A stretch of 64,000 nucleotides of DNA from Pseudomonas lini (GCF_964063345.1 NZ_OZ061318.1:372001-436000); one strand, 5' to 3'. Positions 38,557 through 47,938 are shown, numbered from the stretch's first letter. Program-made: numbers and translations. Notes: generated from the letters alone by a model not told the origin.

Positions 38557-39135
38557 TCAGCTACCTGCCACCGGACACGGCCCTCCAGCATCGGCCCAGA
38601 GTTTGAACTGGGTGACGAAGATGTCGTGGGGCACCGGCACCGGCGCCCGCCCCTCGCCCGGATTCCAGCCCCAAAGCACCAGCTTATCGTCGCTGACGTG
38701 CTTGATCAGCGCCGCAAAATCACGGTCGCCATTACTGGAACGGTCCTTGATCATCGCGCACAACTTGTCGGCTGGCAGGCCGATCCAGGCCATTTTGTGC
38801 GCGGCCGGCGGCAGGCTCCAATGCGGCGCTCCGGGCGGCGCGTGAGGGCCATAACTGGCCGGCGGATTGCTTTCGGCATGACATGTAGCACACGGCAAAC
38901 CGGCCGCGCCCTTGCCATCCATTCCGCGAACCACATTCATTGCGTGAGGAATACCGGCGTCGAACTGCAGCGGCGAATCGCCGGGGATATGACAGTTCTG
39001 ACAACGAGGGCTCTGGAACACTTTCTGCACCGTGTCGAACGCCTTCACCGCCTCTTTATCATCAGCGAACAGGTCCGAGGCATAGCCACCCAGACCGATC
39101 AGCATCACCGCGCCAAGAAACACATGTCGTCTCAT
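38557..39135 (-). CDS. Periplasmic dihaem cytochrome c
   Basis: A 192-residue exported protein with an N-terminal signal (RHVFLGAVMLIGLGGYASDLFA) and two CxxCH haem sites: CQNCH near 45 and CATCH near 82. A Pro-rich stretch follows, then HDIFVTQFKLWADAGGPCP. It follows the molybdenum hydroxylase large-subunit gene by one base and is the third gene of that operon, so it is the likely electron acceptor of the enzyme. Some related dehydrogenases have cytochrome domains fused to a subunit; here it is separate. Confidence 0.85.
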   Translation of the reverse strand: MRRHVFLGAVMLIGLGGYASDLFADDKEAVKAFDTVQKVFQSPRCQNCHIPGDSPLQFDAGIPHAMNVVRGMDGKGAAGLPCATCHAESNPPASYGPHAPPGAPHWSLPPAAHKMAWIGLPADKLCAMIKDRSSNGDRDFAALIKHVSDDKLVLWGWNPGEGRAPVPVPHDIFVTQFKLWADAGGPCPVAGS

Positions 39136-39136
39136 C

Positions 39137-41305
39137 TCACACCCCCGACAGTTGCAACGGCAGTTCCCGCAGACGCTGCCCGGTCAGGGCAAACACCGCG
39201 TTCGCCACTGCCGGCGCCACGGGCGGTACACCGACTTCGCCGATGCCACCGGGCTTGTCGCTGCTGGGGACGATATGCACTTCGACCACCGGCATCTCGT
39301 TCAGGCGCAGGACCTGATAGTCATGATAATTGGACTGTTCCACCTGACCGTTCTTGAACGTCAGTTTGCTGTGCAAGGTAAATCCGAGACCGAAGGTGAT
39401 GCCCGACTCCATCTGCGCGGCGATGCCCTGCGGGTTGACCGCAATGCCGCAATCCACCGCGCACACCACCCGGTGCACGCGAATCGCCAAGTTATCCTGC
39501 GACACCTCGGCCACTTGGGCGACATAACTGCCAAAGGACTCATGCACGGCAACGCCCAATGCGTGGCCGTCCGGCAAGGGTGCTTTCCAGTTGGCTTTTT
39601 CCACCGCCAGATTCAGCACGCCCAGATGCCGTGGATGCGCCTTGAGCAGAGCCCGTCGGTATTCCACCGGATCCTTGCCGGCGGCGTCTGCCAGCTCATC
39701 GATCAACGACTCCATGACGAATGCCGTGTGGGTGTGCCCCACCGAGCGCAGCCACAGCACGCTGATGCCGGTTTGCGGTGAATGCAGTTCGACCTGGTGG
39801 TTGGCCAGCCGCTCAAGGTAAGGACTGTCGGCCACGCCTTCGACAGAGGTTTTGTCGACGCCGTCCTTGACCATGGTCGCCGCGAACGACGTTCCCGTCA
39901 GAATCGACTGCCCGACCAGCACATGCTTCCAGGCCATTGGCATCCCGTCGGCACCCAGCCCGATGCGCGCCTGATGCAAGAACGCCGAGCGGTAGTAACC
40001 GCCGCGAATGTCATCCTCTCGGGCCCAGACGGTTTTCACCGGCCCGCCCGCTGCCTTGGCGACGTACACGGCTTCGCTGACAAAATCCGAGGTAGGGTTA
40101 GCCCGACGCCCGAAGCCGCCACCGAGGAATTGGGTGTGGATCTCAACCTGTTCGGGTTTGAGCCCGGTGATCTTCCCCGCGATCATCTGATCCAGCGTCT
40201 GAAACTGCGTGCCGGTCCAGATTTCGCATTTGTCCTTGGATATTTTCACCGTGCAATTGAGCGGTTCCATCGGCGCGTGAGCCAGGTATGGCACGCTGTA
40301 TTCAGCCTCAATCGTCTTCGCCGCTTTGCCTAGCGTCGCCGTCGCATCCCCGGCCTTACTGGCGGAAGTGCCGGGCGTGGCGGCGAGTTTGCGGAAGCTC
40401 TCCAGCAACTGTTGGCTATCCAGCCCGGCGTTCGGCCCCAGGTCCCATTCGACCTTCAGCGCATCGCGCCCCAGCTTCGCCGCCCAATAATGATCGGCAA
40501 TCACCGCGACACCCGTGGGCACCTGCACCACTTTGTGCACGCCCGGCACCGCCAGCGCCTCGGCGCCTTCGAAGGATTTGACGCTGCCACCGAACACCGG
40601 CGGGCGAGCGACCAGCGCCGTCATGAGCCCGTCGAATTGCACGTCCATGCCGAACTTCGCCTGCCCGGTGATTTTCTCCGGAGTGTCGAGGCGCTTGGTG
40701 GGTTTGCCGATGACCTTCCAGTCCTTGGCGTCCTTGAACTTGATCGAGGCCGGATCCGGCACCGGTAACTTGGCGGCGTCATCCGCCAGTTCGCCGTAAG
40801 TGGCGCGTTTGTCGCCGGCAATGACCACGCCCGACTCGGTGCGAATCTGTGAAGGTGCCACGTCGAATCGCTTGGCCGCCGCCTCGATCAGCATCAAGCG
40901 CGCCGCCGCTCCGGCCTGACGATAGCGGTCGAACTCCATCCAGGTCGACGTCGAACCGCCGGTGATCTGCATTCCGCCAAACGCCGGCAGGCCATAATCG
41001 GCCGCTGAGGCCGGTGCATGTTCGACGCGGATTTTCGACCAGTCGGCGTCCAGCTCTTCGGCGATCAACATGGTCAGGCCGGTCCAGATGCCCTGGCCCA
41101 TTTCAGAATGGCCGAGCAGTACGGTGATGCTGTTGTCGTTGCCAATGCGTAAAAAGGCATTGGGTGCGAAGACGTTTCCTTGATTCTCGGCGCCGAGGGC
41201 AAAGCGATTGGCACCCGGGATGACAAACGCCACCACCAGACCGCCGCCCAACACCGCACTGCCCTTGAGAAAACCGCGACGCGAGACAGGGTTGATTCTG
41301 TTCAT
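39137..41305 (-). CDS. Molybdopterin-binding subunit of a xanthine-dehydrogenase-family oxidoreductase (IorB-like)
   Basis: A 722-residue catalytic subunit resembling isoquinoline 1-oxidoreductase beta. A twin-arginine signal (NPVSRRGFLKGSAVLGGG) indicates export after cofactor insertion. Family blocks include LLGHSEMGQGIWTGLTMLIAEELDADW near 60, APMEPLNCTVKI near 350, TQFLGGGFGRRANPTSDFV near 390 and GIGEVGVPPVAPAVANAV near 690, with the active-site Glu in that last block. The small 2Fe-2S subunit is 24 bp upstream. The substrate, an aldehyde or N-heterocycle, cannot be decided. Confidence 0.9.
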   Translation of the reverse strand: MNRINPVSRRGFLKGSAVLGGGLVVAFVIPGANRFALGAENQGNVFAPNAFLRIGNDNSITVLLGHSEMGQGIWTGLTMLIAEELDADWSKIRVEHAPASAADYGLPAFGGMQITGGSTSTWMEFDRYRQAGAAARLMLIEAAAKRFDVAPSQIRTESGVVIAGDKRATYGELADDAAKLPVPDPASIKFKDAKDWKVIGKPTKRLDTPEKITGQAKFGMDVQFDGLMTALVARPPVFGGSVKSFEGAEALAVPGVHKVVQVPTGVAVIADHYWAAKLGRDALKVEWDLGPNAGLDSQQLLESFRKLAATPGTSASKAGDATATLGKAAKTIEAEYSVPYLAHAPMEPLNCTVKISKDKCEIWTGTQFQTLDQMIAGKITGLKPEQVEIHTQFLGGGFGRRANPTSDFVSEAVYVAKAAGGPVKTVWAREDDIRGGYYRSAFLHQARIGLGADGMPMAWKHVLVGQSILTGTSFAATMVKDGVDKTSVEGVADSPYLERLANHQVELHSPQTGISVLWLRSVGHTHTAFVMESLIDELADAAGKDPVEYRRALLKAHPRHLGVLNLAVEKANWKAPLPDGHALGVAVHESFGSYVAQVAEVSQDNLAIRVHRVVCAVDCGIAVNPQGIAAQMESGITFGLGFTLHSKLTFKNGQVEQSNYHDYQVLRLNEMPVVEVHIVPSSDKPGGIGEVGVPPVAPAVANAVFALTGQRLRELPLQLSGV

Positions 41306-41329
41306 GGGTCAGCTCCCTTCGACGTGGTA

Positions 41330-41785
41330 TCAACCGATCTCGGCGGCGCGTTTAACCGCGGCGCGGATTCTTGGGTAGGTGCCGCAGCGGCAGATGTTGC
41401 CGGACAGCGCCTGGTCGATGTCGCTGTCGGTGGGTTTGGGGATCTTCGCCAGCAACGCTGCCGCCGACATGATCTGCCCCGATTGGCAATAACCACACTG
41501 GACCACGTCGAGTTCGGCCCAGGCTTGCTGGACCGGGTGCGAGCCATCGGCGGACAAGCCTTCGATGGTGAGAATTTTCTGCCCGTGGGCCACCGCCGTG
41601 GCGGGCGTGATGCAGGAGCGCAGCGGCGCGCCGTCGACGTGTACGGTGCAAGCGCCACACTGGGCCATGCCGCAACCGAATTTGGTGCCCGTCAGGTGCG
41701 CGACATCGCGCAGCACCCAGAGCAACGGCATGTCCGCGGGGACATCCAGTTCCTGGTTCTTGCCATTGATATTAAGGGTCAGCAT
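41330..41785 (-). CDS. (2Fe-2S)-binding small subunit of the molybdenum hydroxylase (IorA-like)
   Basis: A 151-residue electron-transfer subunit with two 2Fe-2S domains. The N-terminal plant-ferredoxin cluster uses [17 protein letters not shown] and the Cys in LRSCITP. The C-terminal helical cluster uses [10 protein letters not shown] and [15 protein letters not shown]. The ATG giving [13 protein letters not shown] was chosen over a start 24 codons earlier. It is the first gene of the operon. It lacks a signal peptide and is presumably carried out with the Tat-signal-bearing large subunit. Confidence 0.92.
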   Translation of the reverse strand: MLTLNINGKNQELDVPADMPLLWVLRDVAHLTGTKFGCGMAQCGACTVHVDGAPLRSCITPATAVAHGQKILTIEGLSADGSHPVQQAWAELDVVQCGYCQSGQIMSAAALLAKIPKPTDSDIDQALSGNICRCGTYPRIRAAVKRAAEIG

Positions 41786-41826
41786 TGCGGGTTTCCTCAG
41801 ACTCACGGTGTTCTGAAGGGGCGCCT

Positions 41827-41975
41827 CGTGGCGAGGGGGCTTGTCGGATCGCCGCACCGCCCCGTTCGGCTGCGAAGCAGTCGCAAATCCAGTGCATGCG
41901 GTGTGCTTGGCAGAACGAGATTGCAGGTTTTAGGACAGCTTCGCAGTCCAACGGGGGCAAGCCCCCTCGCCACAG
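41827..41975. repeat. REP-like pair, GTGGCGAGGG type, one unit with a 16-nt insert
   Basis: Arms CGTGGCGAGGGGGCTTG and CAAGCCCCCTCGCCACAGGG are inverted, with GCTGCGAAGCAG / GCTTCGCAG inside. The left arm is interrupted by TCGGATCGCCGCACCG (41844-41859), a close match to the module seen in REP units at 17933, 58043 and 63439. Together with 41976-42178 this fills the 393-bp gap upstream of the sigma factor gene. Confidence 0.85.
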
Positions 41976-42079
41976 GGTTATCCATACAGCTAAGCGCAAT
42001 TTGACTCACAAGCCATGTTCATCGACCACCGGTCGCTCTACGCGGGTTGATCGGAAAGCTGGGCCAGGCCCACCTAAAA

Positions 42080-42098
42080 GCAAACCAATATCATTTGC
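42080..42098. promoter_or_regulatory. Candidate Fur box upstream of the ECF sigma gene
   Basis: GCAAACCAATATCATTTGC, 19 bp with GCAAA/TTTGC dyad ends, resembles Pseudomonas Fur sites. It lies about 80 bp before the sigma-factor start. A second AT-rich half-site-like stretch, AATTCTTATTTGC, is at 42131-42143. This fits iron repression of the operon but is inference. Confidence 0.5.
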
Positions 42099-42178
42099 GA
42101 GACTTCCGGCCATTTGCTTTAATCGCGACCAATTCTTATTTGCACCGCGACGCCGGTCGCCACGGACGTGTGCTCTCA

Positions 42179-42703
42179 ATGACAATCGCTGACTTTTCTT
42201 CGGTTCAAAACCTCTATACCTGCCACCACCAATGGCTGTACGAGTTGTTGCGTCGACGCCTCAGCAATGCGATGGATGCCGCTGACCTGGCTCATGACAC
42301 CTTCATGCGAGTGCTCAAGCGCCCGCAGGCGTTTGACTGCGATGTTCGCGAACGCTCCTATCTGGCGACCATTGCTCGCGGTTTGTGCATTGATCACTGG
42401 CGTCGTCGGCAGTTGGAGCAAGCGTGGCTGCAGACCGTCGCCGCACGACCTCCCGACTTGCAACCTTCACCGGAACAGCGGGCGATCATCGTCGAGACCT
42501 TGCACGAAGTGGACGCCCTGCTGCAGCGCTTGCCCAAACGGGTCAGCGATGCATTTATCCTGGCTCAGTTGCATGGCATGCCCTACCGACTCATCGCCAG
42601 CGAGATCGGCGTGAGCGAGCGCATGGTCAAGAAGTACCTGGCCCAGGCCATGATGCATTGCGCGATCCTCGAGGCCGAGCTCGATGGGTTGCTGATTGAA
42701 TAA
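42179..42703 (+). CDS. ECF RNA polymerase sigma factor, FecI/PvdS-like iron-starvation type
   Basis: A 174-residue sigma-70-family factor. Region 2 spans about 12-80 (DAADLAHDTFMRVLKRPQAF; SYLATIARGLCIDHWRRRQLE, typical of FecI proteins). Region 4 is about 110-165 (LPKRVSDAFILAQLHGMPYRLIASEIGVSERMVKKYL). The ATG giving MTIADFSSVQN was chosen; the frame is open further upstream but overlaps the Fur-box-like region. With the FecR and receptor genes it forms a standard cell-surface signalling set that switches on receptor synthesis when the siderophore is bound. Confidence 0.93.
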   Translation: MTIADFSSVQNLYTCHHQWLYELLRRRLSNAMDAADLAHDTFMRVLKRPQAFDCDVRERSYLATIARGLCIDHWRRRQLEQAWLQTVAARPPDLQPSPEQRAIIVETLHEVDALLQRLPKRVSDAFILAQLHGMPYRLIASEIGVSERMVKKYLAQAMMHCAILEAELDGLLIE

Positions 42704-42707
42704 CCCC

Positions 42708-43694
42708 ATGCCCGCCATCCCCTTGAAAAAACTCAGCCATGCCAGCCTCGAGCAAGCGGCCCAGTGGTATGTGCAACTCCACGACCCACAAGTGGCCGAT
42801 CACGAACGCTTGAGCTGGCAGGCGTGGCTGGCCCAAAGTGCCGACCATCAGGACGCCTGGCGCTACATCGAACGGGTCGGCCAGCGCTTCACTGCGCTGC
42901 AACACGAGAGCGAGCAACAGGCTGTCAGCCAAGTCCTGCGCAGCACCGGCCGCTCGCCAATCAGTCGCCGCCAGACCCTCAAGAGCCTGCTGATCCTCAC
43001 TGCCGGCAGCCTGACAGGATGGGCGGCCTGGCGCGGCACGCCGCTGCCGGAAACACTCGGGCGGTTCACTGCCGACCTCGCTACCGGGACCGGGGAAACC
43101 CGCGAAACCGTGCTCAACGACGGCAGCCGGATCTGGCTGAATGCACTCAGTGCGCTGAATGTCCGCTTCGATGCCATACAACGCTTGCTGCAGTTGCAGT
43201 GCGGCGAAGTGTTGATCGACACCGCCAAGGACCCCGGCCGACCGTTTCTGGTGGAAACCGCCCAAGGGCGACTGCGGGCGTTGGGTACCCGCTTCAGTGT
43301 TCGTCTGGAGGATCGACAGACGTTGCTGAACGTCTATGAAGGCGCGGTTGAAGTTCGCACCCGTCAGGGCGCATTGCAGGTTGTCGAGGCCGGCCGGCAA
43401 CTGGCGTTCAACGACAGCGCAATGGCGCTGAGCACCGCCGCCAGCCCCTCACGGGAATCCTGGCGCCATGGCCTGCTGCTGGCAGACAACCTGCCACTGG
43501 GCCAGTTGATCGACGAATTGAACCGCTACCGACCGGGACATTTGCACTGCGATCCGGTCGTCGCCGAGCTGCCGGTGATGGGCTCGTTCCCGCTCAAGGA
43601 CACCGATCAGGCATTGCGCCTGCTGGAAGCGGCATTGCCGATCCGGGTGCAAAAGACCTTCCCCTGGTGGGTCAGCGTCGGCCCGAAAGCCTGA
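42708..43694 (+). CDS. FecR-type anti-sigma / signal-transducing membrane protein
   Basis: A 328-residue single-span inner-membrane protein. The N-terminal cytoplasmic domain (SLEQAAQWYVQLHDPQV; ERLSWQAWLAQSADHQDAW) binds the sigma factor. A helix follows (LKSLLILTAGSLTGWAAW, about 90-107), then the periplasmic FecR domain (RETVLNDGSRIWLNALSAL; GRLRALGTRFSVRLED) and a C-terminal STN-like region. ATG at 42708 lies 4 bp after the sigma stop; an in-frame TTG at 42696 overlaps the sigma gene and is an alternative. Confidence 0.92.
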   Translation: MPAIPLKKLSHASLEQAAQWYVQLHDPQVADHERLSWQAWLAQSADHQDAWRYIERVGQRFTALQHESEQQAVSQVLRSTGRSPISRRQTLKSLLILTAGSLTGWAAWRGTPLPETLGRFTADLATGTGETRETVLNDGSRIWLNALSALNVRFDAIQRLLQLQCGEVLIDTAKDPGRPFLVETAQGRLRALGTRFSVRLEDRQTLLNVYEGAVEVRTRQGALQVVEAGRQLAFNDSAMALSTAASPSRESWRHGLLLADNLPLGQLIDELNRYRPGHLHCDPVVAELPVMGSFPLKDTDQALRLLEAALPIRVQKTFPWWVSVGPKA

Positions 43695-43800
43695 GTAGAA
43701 AAAACTCTTTTTCGGCAATCGGTTCCCTTTTGCCTTTCTCGTTCGGTTAACCCCTCAGAAGCACCTCACATTGCCGATCGAACTGATTCCAGGGAACGCC

Positions 43801-46290
43801 ATGTCACGCAACGCCTTCACCCGTACTCGTTTTGCCCTGCGCCCATTGGCGCTGGCCCTGCCGGCCGCATTCCTGAGTTTTTCAGCGCCGTTCGCTCAAG
43901 CAGACACCACGGGCACCAGTGAACAGACCAGCCCCCGGACACGCCATTACGCGATAGCGGCGGGACCATTGGCAAGCGTACTCAATCGCTTCGCCGAGCA
44001 GAGCGGAGTCTTCCTCGCCGGTCACAACGACCTCGCGGCCGGCAAGCGCAGCCCCGGCCTCGATGGCGACTACACCGACTCGCAAGCGTTGCAGCATCTG
44101 TTGCAAGGCAGCGGCCTGCAAGCCAGCCCCCAAGGCAACGGTGGCTATGTGTTGCAAGCAGCGCCTGCGTCGCAAGGCGCGCTGGAACTGGGCGCCACGA
44201 CCATCTCCGGCCAAAGCCTGGGCGCCACCACTGAAGACACTCATTCCTACACCACCGGCTCGACCTCTTCGGCCACCGGCCTGCCGTTGTCCCTGCGCGA
44301 AACACCGCAGTCGGTGACCGTCATCACCCGTCAGCAAATGGACGACCAAGGCTCCACCAGCATCGCCGATACCCTGCGCCGCGCCCCCGGCATCAGCGTG
44401 CAGAACTACGACAGCGAACGCTGGGAGTTTTCCAGCCGAGGCCTGCCGATCACCAATTTCCAGTACGACGGCGTCAACACCGACTACGACGGCGTCTACG
44501 ATTACGGCACCACCAGCACCGACATGGCGACCTTCGACCGCGTTGAAATCATCAAAGGCGCAACAGGCCTGATGACCGGCTCGGGCGATCCCTCGGCCAC
44601 CGTCAACCTGATCCGCAAGCGCCCGACCAAAGCATTCAAGGCATCGATTGCCGGCACGGTCGGCTCCTGGGACAACTATCGCAGCGAAGGCGACATTTCC
44701 GGCCCGCTGACTGAAAGCGGCAACGTACGCGGGCGGTTCGTCGGGGTCTATCAGGATCGCAGCGCCTACATGGATCACTACCAGAACACCAAGGACATCG
44801 CCTACGGCATCCTCGAAGCCGACCTGACCCCGGACACCCTGCTGACCTTCGGCATGGACCAGCAAAATACCCATTCGCGCGGCGCCAGCTGGACCGGTTT
44901 CCCGATGTACAACAGCGACGGCTCGCGCACGAACTTCTCCCGTTCCTTCAACCCGGCCACCGACTGGAGCCGTCGCGACTTCACTAACCAGACAATTTTC
45001 GCCTCGGTGGAACAACGACTGGCCAACGACTGGACTCTGAAAGTCAGCTACGACCGCAAACACCGTCAGCACGACACCCTGCTCGGCTCGGCCAGCGGCG
45101 GCAATCCGGACCCGGTCACCGGTAACGGCATGTTCATGTACATGGGCAAGTTCAAGGGCGATCAGGTTCAGGACAACATCGACATCAACCTCACCGGTCC
45201 TTTCAGCCTGTTCGGTCGCGAGCATGAGTTGATCGCCGGTTTCATGTCGATGAACGCCCGCCAGGACATCCCGGTGCACGGCTCGGTCTATCCGGCCCTG
45301 GACGGCAGTATCTTCGACTGGCGCGGCGAGTTCCCCAAACCGGACATCCCGCGCGTCGGCGATAACGACATCGTCCAGCGCCAGACCGGTGCCTACCTGG
45401 CCACCCGCCTCAAGCCCACCGATGATCTGTCGGTGATCCTCGGCGGCCGGGTCAGCGACTTCAAGGGCAGCGACCACCTCGACTACAGCGATCCGAACAC
45501 GCCCGACGTGCGCGACGGTTATCGCCAGACTGGCGTGGTCACCCCTTACGCCGGGCTGATCTACGACCTCAGCGATACTTATTCGCTGTACACCAGCTAC
45601 ACCAGCATCTATCAGCCGCAAATGAGCAAGGACGCCGCGCGCCAACTGCTCGACCCGGTGGAAGGCGACAGCTACGAAGCCGGCATCAAGGCCGAATACT
45701 TCGGTGGGCGCTTGAACGCCAGTTTCGCGGTGTTCCGCATTGAACAGGACAACATCGCCCAGTACGTCAGCGGCTTCGAGACCGAGTCGGTGTACACCGC
45801 CGTTCAGGGCGCGACCACCAAAGGCTTCGAGTTCGAACTGGCCGGTGAAGTGATGGAAGGCTGGAACCTGTCGGCCGGCTACACCTACAACCACACTCGC
45901 GATGCCAAAGGCGATTACGTCTATGGCTCGGTGCTGCAAACCACCGCCCCGGAACAAGTGGTGCGCGTGTTCAGCACCTATCGACTGCCCGGCGCGTGGG
46001 AAAACCTGACCGTGGGCGGCGGTGTGAACTGGCAAAGCGAGTTTTTCGGCAACGTGTTCCAGCCCAACCCCTCCGATACCGTCAACTTCGGCCAGTACTC
46101 ACGCATCACCCAGGACAGCTACTACCTGGTGGACCTGATGGCACGCTATCGCTTCAACGATCACCTGAGCGCAACCGTCAACGTCAAAAACCTGTTCGAC
46201 AAGACTTACTACACGGGGTTGGGCAATTTCGGCACCGGGTTCTACGGTGAGCCGCGCAGTGTACAGCTGACGACGAAGTGGGATTTCTGA
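43801..46290 (+). CDS. TonB-dependent siderophore receptor with N-terminal signalling domain
   Basis: An 829-residue outer-membrane receptor of the FpvA/FecA transducer type. A signal peptide (about 1-35) is followed by an STN signalling domain (about 50-100, HYAIAAGPLASVLNRFAEQSG), a TonB box region, the plug (SLRETPQSVTVITRQQMDDQ; DRVEIIKGATGLMTGSGDPSATVN) and a beta-barrel ending in a C-terminal Phe (TTKWDF). The ATG giving MSRNAFTRTRFAL was chosen. It follows the FecI/FecR genes with a 106-bp gap that should hold the sigma-dependent promoter. The siderophore is unknown; the plug resembles ferric-hydroxamate or pyoverdine receptors. Confidence 0.94.
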   Translation: MSRNAFTRTRFALRPLALALPAAFLSFSAPFAQADTTGTSEQTSPRTRHYAIAAGPLASVLNRFAEQSGVFLAGHNDLAAGKRSPGLDGDYTDSQALQHLLQGSGLQASPQGNGGYVLQAAPASQGALELGATTISGQSLGATTEDTHSYTTGSTSSATGLPLSLRETPQSVTVITRQQMDDQGSTSIADTLRRAPGISVQNYDSERWEFSSRGLPITNFQYDGVNTDYDGVYDYGTTSTDMATFDRVEIIKGATGLMTGSGDPSATVNLIRKRPTKAFKASIAGTVGSWDNYRSEGDISGPLTESGNVRGRFVGVYQDRSAYMDHYQNTKDIAYGILEADLTPDTLLTFGMDQQNTHSRGASWTGFPMYNSDGSRTNFSRSFNPATDWSRRDFTNQTIFASVEQRLANDWTLKVSYDRKHRQHDTLLGSASGGNPDPVTGNGMFMYMGKFKGDQVQDNIDINLTGPFSLFGREHELIAGFMSMNARQDIPVHGSVYPALDGSIFDWRGEFPKPDIPRVGDNDIVQRQTGAYLATRLKPTDDLSVILGGRVSDFKGSDHLDYSDPNTPDVRDGYRQTGVVTPYAGLIYDLSDTYSLYTSYTSIYQPQMSKDAARQLLDPVEGDSYEAGIKAEYFGGRLNASFAVFRIEQDNIAQYVSGFETESVYTAVQGATTKGFEFELAGEVMEGWNLSAGYTYNHTRDAKGDYVYGSVLQTTAPEQVVRVFSTYRLPGAWENLTVGGGVNWQSEFFGNVFQPNPSDTVNFGQYSRITQDSYYLVDLMARYRFNDHLSATVNVKNLFDKTYYTGLGNFGTGFYGEPRSVQLTTKWDF

Positions 46291-46302
46291 GCCCTGCTTC
46301 AA

Positions 46303-46331
46303 CGGCTGCCGAAGGATCGGCAGCGGTTTTC
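46303..46331 (+). terminator. Rho-independent terminator after the receptor gene
   Basis: GCTGCCGA-AGGA-TCGGCAGC (46305-46324), an 8-bp stem, then GGTTTTCTT. It ends the receptor transcript. Confidence 0.85.
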
Positions 46332-46421
46332 TTGCGAGTTATCGATCTACGGCGCCACCGGGCGATCACAGGCTGACTACGCTGATAATCCAGAGTGATT
46401 AACCCGCAGAGGAGCACCGCC

Positions 46422-46925
46422 ATGCACCGCGTTCAAAAACTCACGCCTTGTCTGTGGTTCGACGATCAGGCCGAGGACGCCGCGAAGTTTTACTGCGCGG
46501 TCTTCGATCATTCCAAAATCGCCGGCATCACCCATTACGGCAAGGCCGGTCAGGAAATCCATGGCCGGCCGGAAGGTTCGGTGATGACCGTCAGTTTCGA
46601 ACTCGATGGGCAGAGCTTCACCGGTCTTAATGGCGGCCCGGTTTTCAAGTTCAATGAGGCGATCTCATTCCAGGTCAATTGCCACACTCAGGAAGAAGTC
46701 GACCATTTCTGGGGACGCCTGTCTGCGGGCGGTCCCGTTGAAGCCCAGCAATGCGGCTGGCTCAAGGACAAATTCGGCGTGTCGTGGCAGATCGTGCCAG
46801 TGGCGCTGATGGACATGATGAAAGACCCCGACACAGCCAAATCCCAGCGTGCCATGGCAGCGATGCTGCAAATGAAAAAACTCGACATTGCCACGCTGCA
46901 ACGAGCCTTTGACGGCGAGAGCTAA
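46422..46925 (+). CDS. VOC-family protein, PhnB/3-dmu-9-like
   Basis: A 167-residue protein of the PhnB-like VOC branch, recognised by LTPCLWFDDQAEDAAKFYCAVF at the start, FELDGQSFTGLNGGPVFKFNEA in the middle and LKDKFGVSWQIVPVAL near 130, followed by the helical tail that ends QRAFDGES. Members are often annotated as 3-demethylubiquinone methyltransferases without good reason; no SAM motif is present. A GAGGAG ribosome site precedes the ATG. It is 34 bp upstream of the AraC gene, probably in one transcript. Confidence 0.88.
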   Translation: MHRVQKLTPCLWFDDQAEDAAKFYCAVFDHSKIAGITHYGKAGQEIHGRPEGSVMTVSFELDGQSFTGLNGGPVFKFNEAISFQVNCHTQEEVDHFWGRLSAGGPVEAQQCGWLKDKFGVSWQIVPVALMDMMKDPDTAKSQRAMAAMLQMKKLDIATLQRAFDGES

Positions 46926-46959
46926 TACACTCCAAAGCTGAACCGCCGAGGACGCCACG

Positions 46960-47793
46960 ATGAAGCACACCGTCGCCAAAGATGCAGACAAAGCCCCGCG
47001 CTTCTGGCGCGACGACGCCCTGCCCTTCATCGAAGCCCGTTCCATCGCTGACGGTCGCGAGGTCTGCTACAGCCGGCATTCCCACGCGCATTTTTCCATT
47101 GGCGCAATCACCGCCGGGCGCAGCACCTACATCCACGAGCAATCGGAATATCAGGTCAGCGCCGGCACCCTGGTGCTGATGAATCCGGGCGATGTGCATG
47201 CCTGCAATCCGATCGACGACCAGCCGTGGTCGTACCTGATGCTGTACGTCGAGACGCCTTGGCTGACCGATTTGCAGCATCAGCTCGGTTTCAGCCAGGA
47301 CTCGGCGTTTCGCCGGTTTTCCATCACTCACAATCGTGACGTCGAGCTGTTTACTGGCCTGAAGAATTTGTACGAGGTATTGGTCGATCGGCAGCAAGAC
47401 GTGCTGTACAAGCACAGCGCGGCGGTGGAGTTTTTCACCGAGGCGCAACAGCGGCTCAACCCCATCGATCAACCGCTGCGCGAACCCAATTTCAAGCTGG
47501 AACGGGCCGCCGACTATATCCGCGACAACTGCACACAGATGCTCAAACTCGAAGACATTTGCGAGGCGGCGCAACTGTCGCCGTCCTATCTGATCCGTGC
47601 CTTCAAACAGCATTACGGCATGACGCCCCATGCGTTCCTGGTCAACCGGCGCATCCAGTTCGCCCGGGATCGGTTGCGCAGTGGCAAGTTGATTGCCGAC
47701 GTGGCGCTGGAAGCCGGGTTTGCCGATCAGGCGCATTTTCAGCGCGCGTTCAAACAGCATCTGGCGGCGACACCGGGGCAGTATCGCGGCTAA
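46960..47793 (+). CDS. AraC-family transcriptional regulator
   Basis: A 277-residue regulator: a cupin-like sensing domain (about 25-110, SRHSHAHFSIGAITAGRSTY; TLVLMNPGDVHACNP) and a C-terminal double helix-turn-helix (about 185-277, KLEDICEAAQLSPSYLIRAFKQHYGMTPHAF; ADVALEAGFADQAHFQRAFKQHLAATPGQYR). It converges with a LysE-type exporter gene at 47984; AraC proteins of this type often control such exporters, so that gene is a possible target. The ligand is unknown. Confidence 0.92.
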   Translation: MKHTVAKDADKAPRFWRDDALPFIEARSIADGREVCYSRHSHAHFSIGAITAGRSTYIHEQSEYQVSAGTLVLMNPGDVHACNPIDDQPWSYLMLYVETPWLTDLQHQLGFSQDSAFRRFSITHNRDVELFTGLKNLYEVLVDRQQDVLYKHSAAVEFFTEAQQRLNPIDQPLREPNFKLERAADYIRDNCTQMLKLEDICEAAQLSPSYLIRAFKQHYGMTPHAFLVNRRIQFARDRLRSGKLIADVALEAGFADQAHFQRAFKQHLAATPGQYRG

Positions 47794-47843
47794 CTCAACC
47801 GCCCTCGCCACAAATCTTGATGAGTAGAGCTGCCACACAGATC

Positions 47844-47938
47844 CCTGTGGGAGCGGGCTTGCCCGCGATAGCGGTGGTCCATTCGACATCATTACTGGCT
47901 GACCAGACGCCATCGCGGGCAAGCCCGCTCCCACAGGG
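47844..47938. repeat. REP pair (inverted)
   Basis: Facing CTGTGGGAGCGGGCTTGCCC units between the convergent AraC and LysE genes. Confidence 0.9.

Noticed and set aside
43882-46035. 717-codon open frame on the minus strand
   Set aside because: Antisense to the TonB-dependent receptor; no motif, no ribosome site.
46422-46925. Possible 3-demethylubiquinone methyltransferase
   Set aside because: The protein has only a VOC/PhnB-type fold pattern and no SAM-binding motif, so the common database label was not used.
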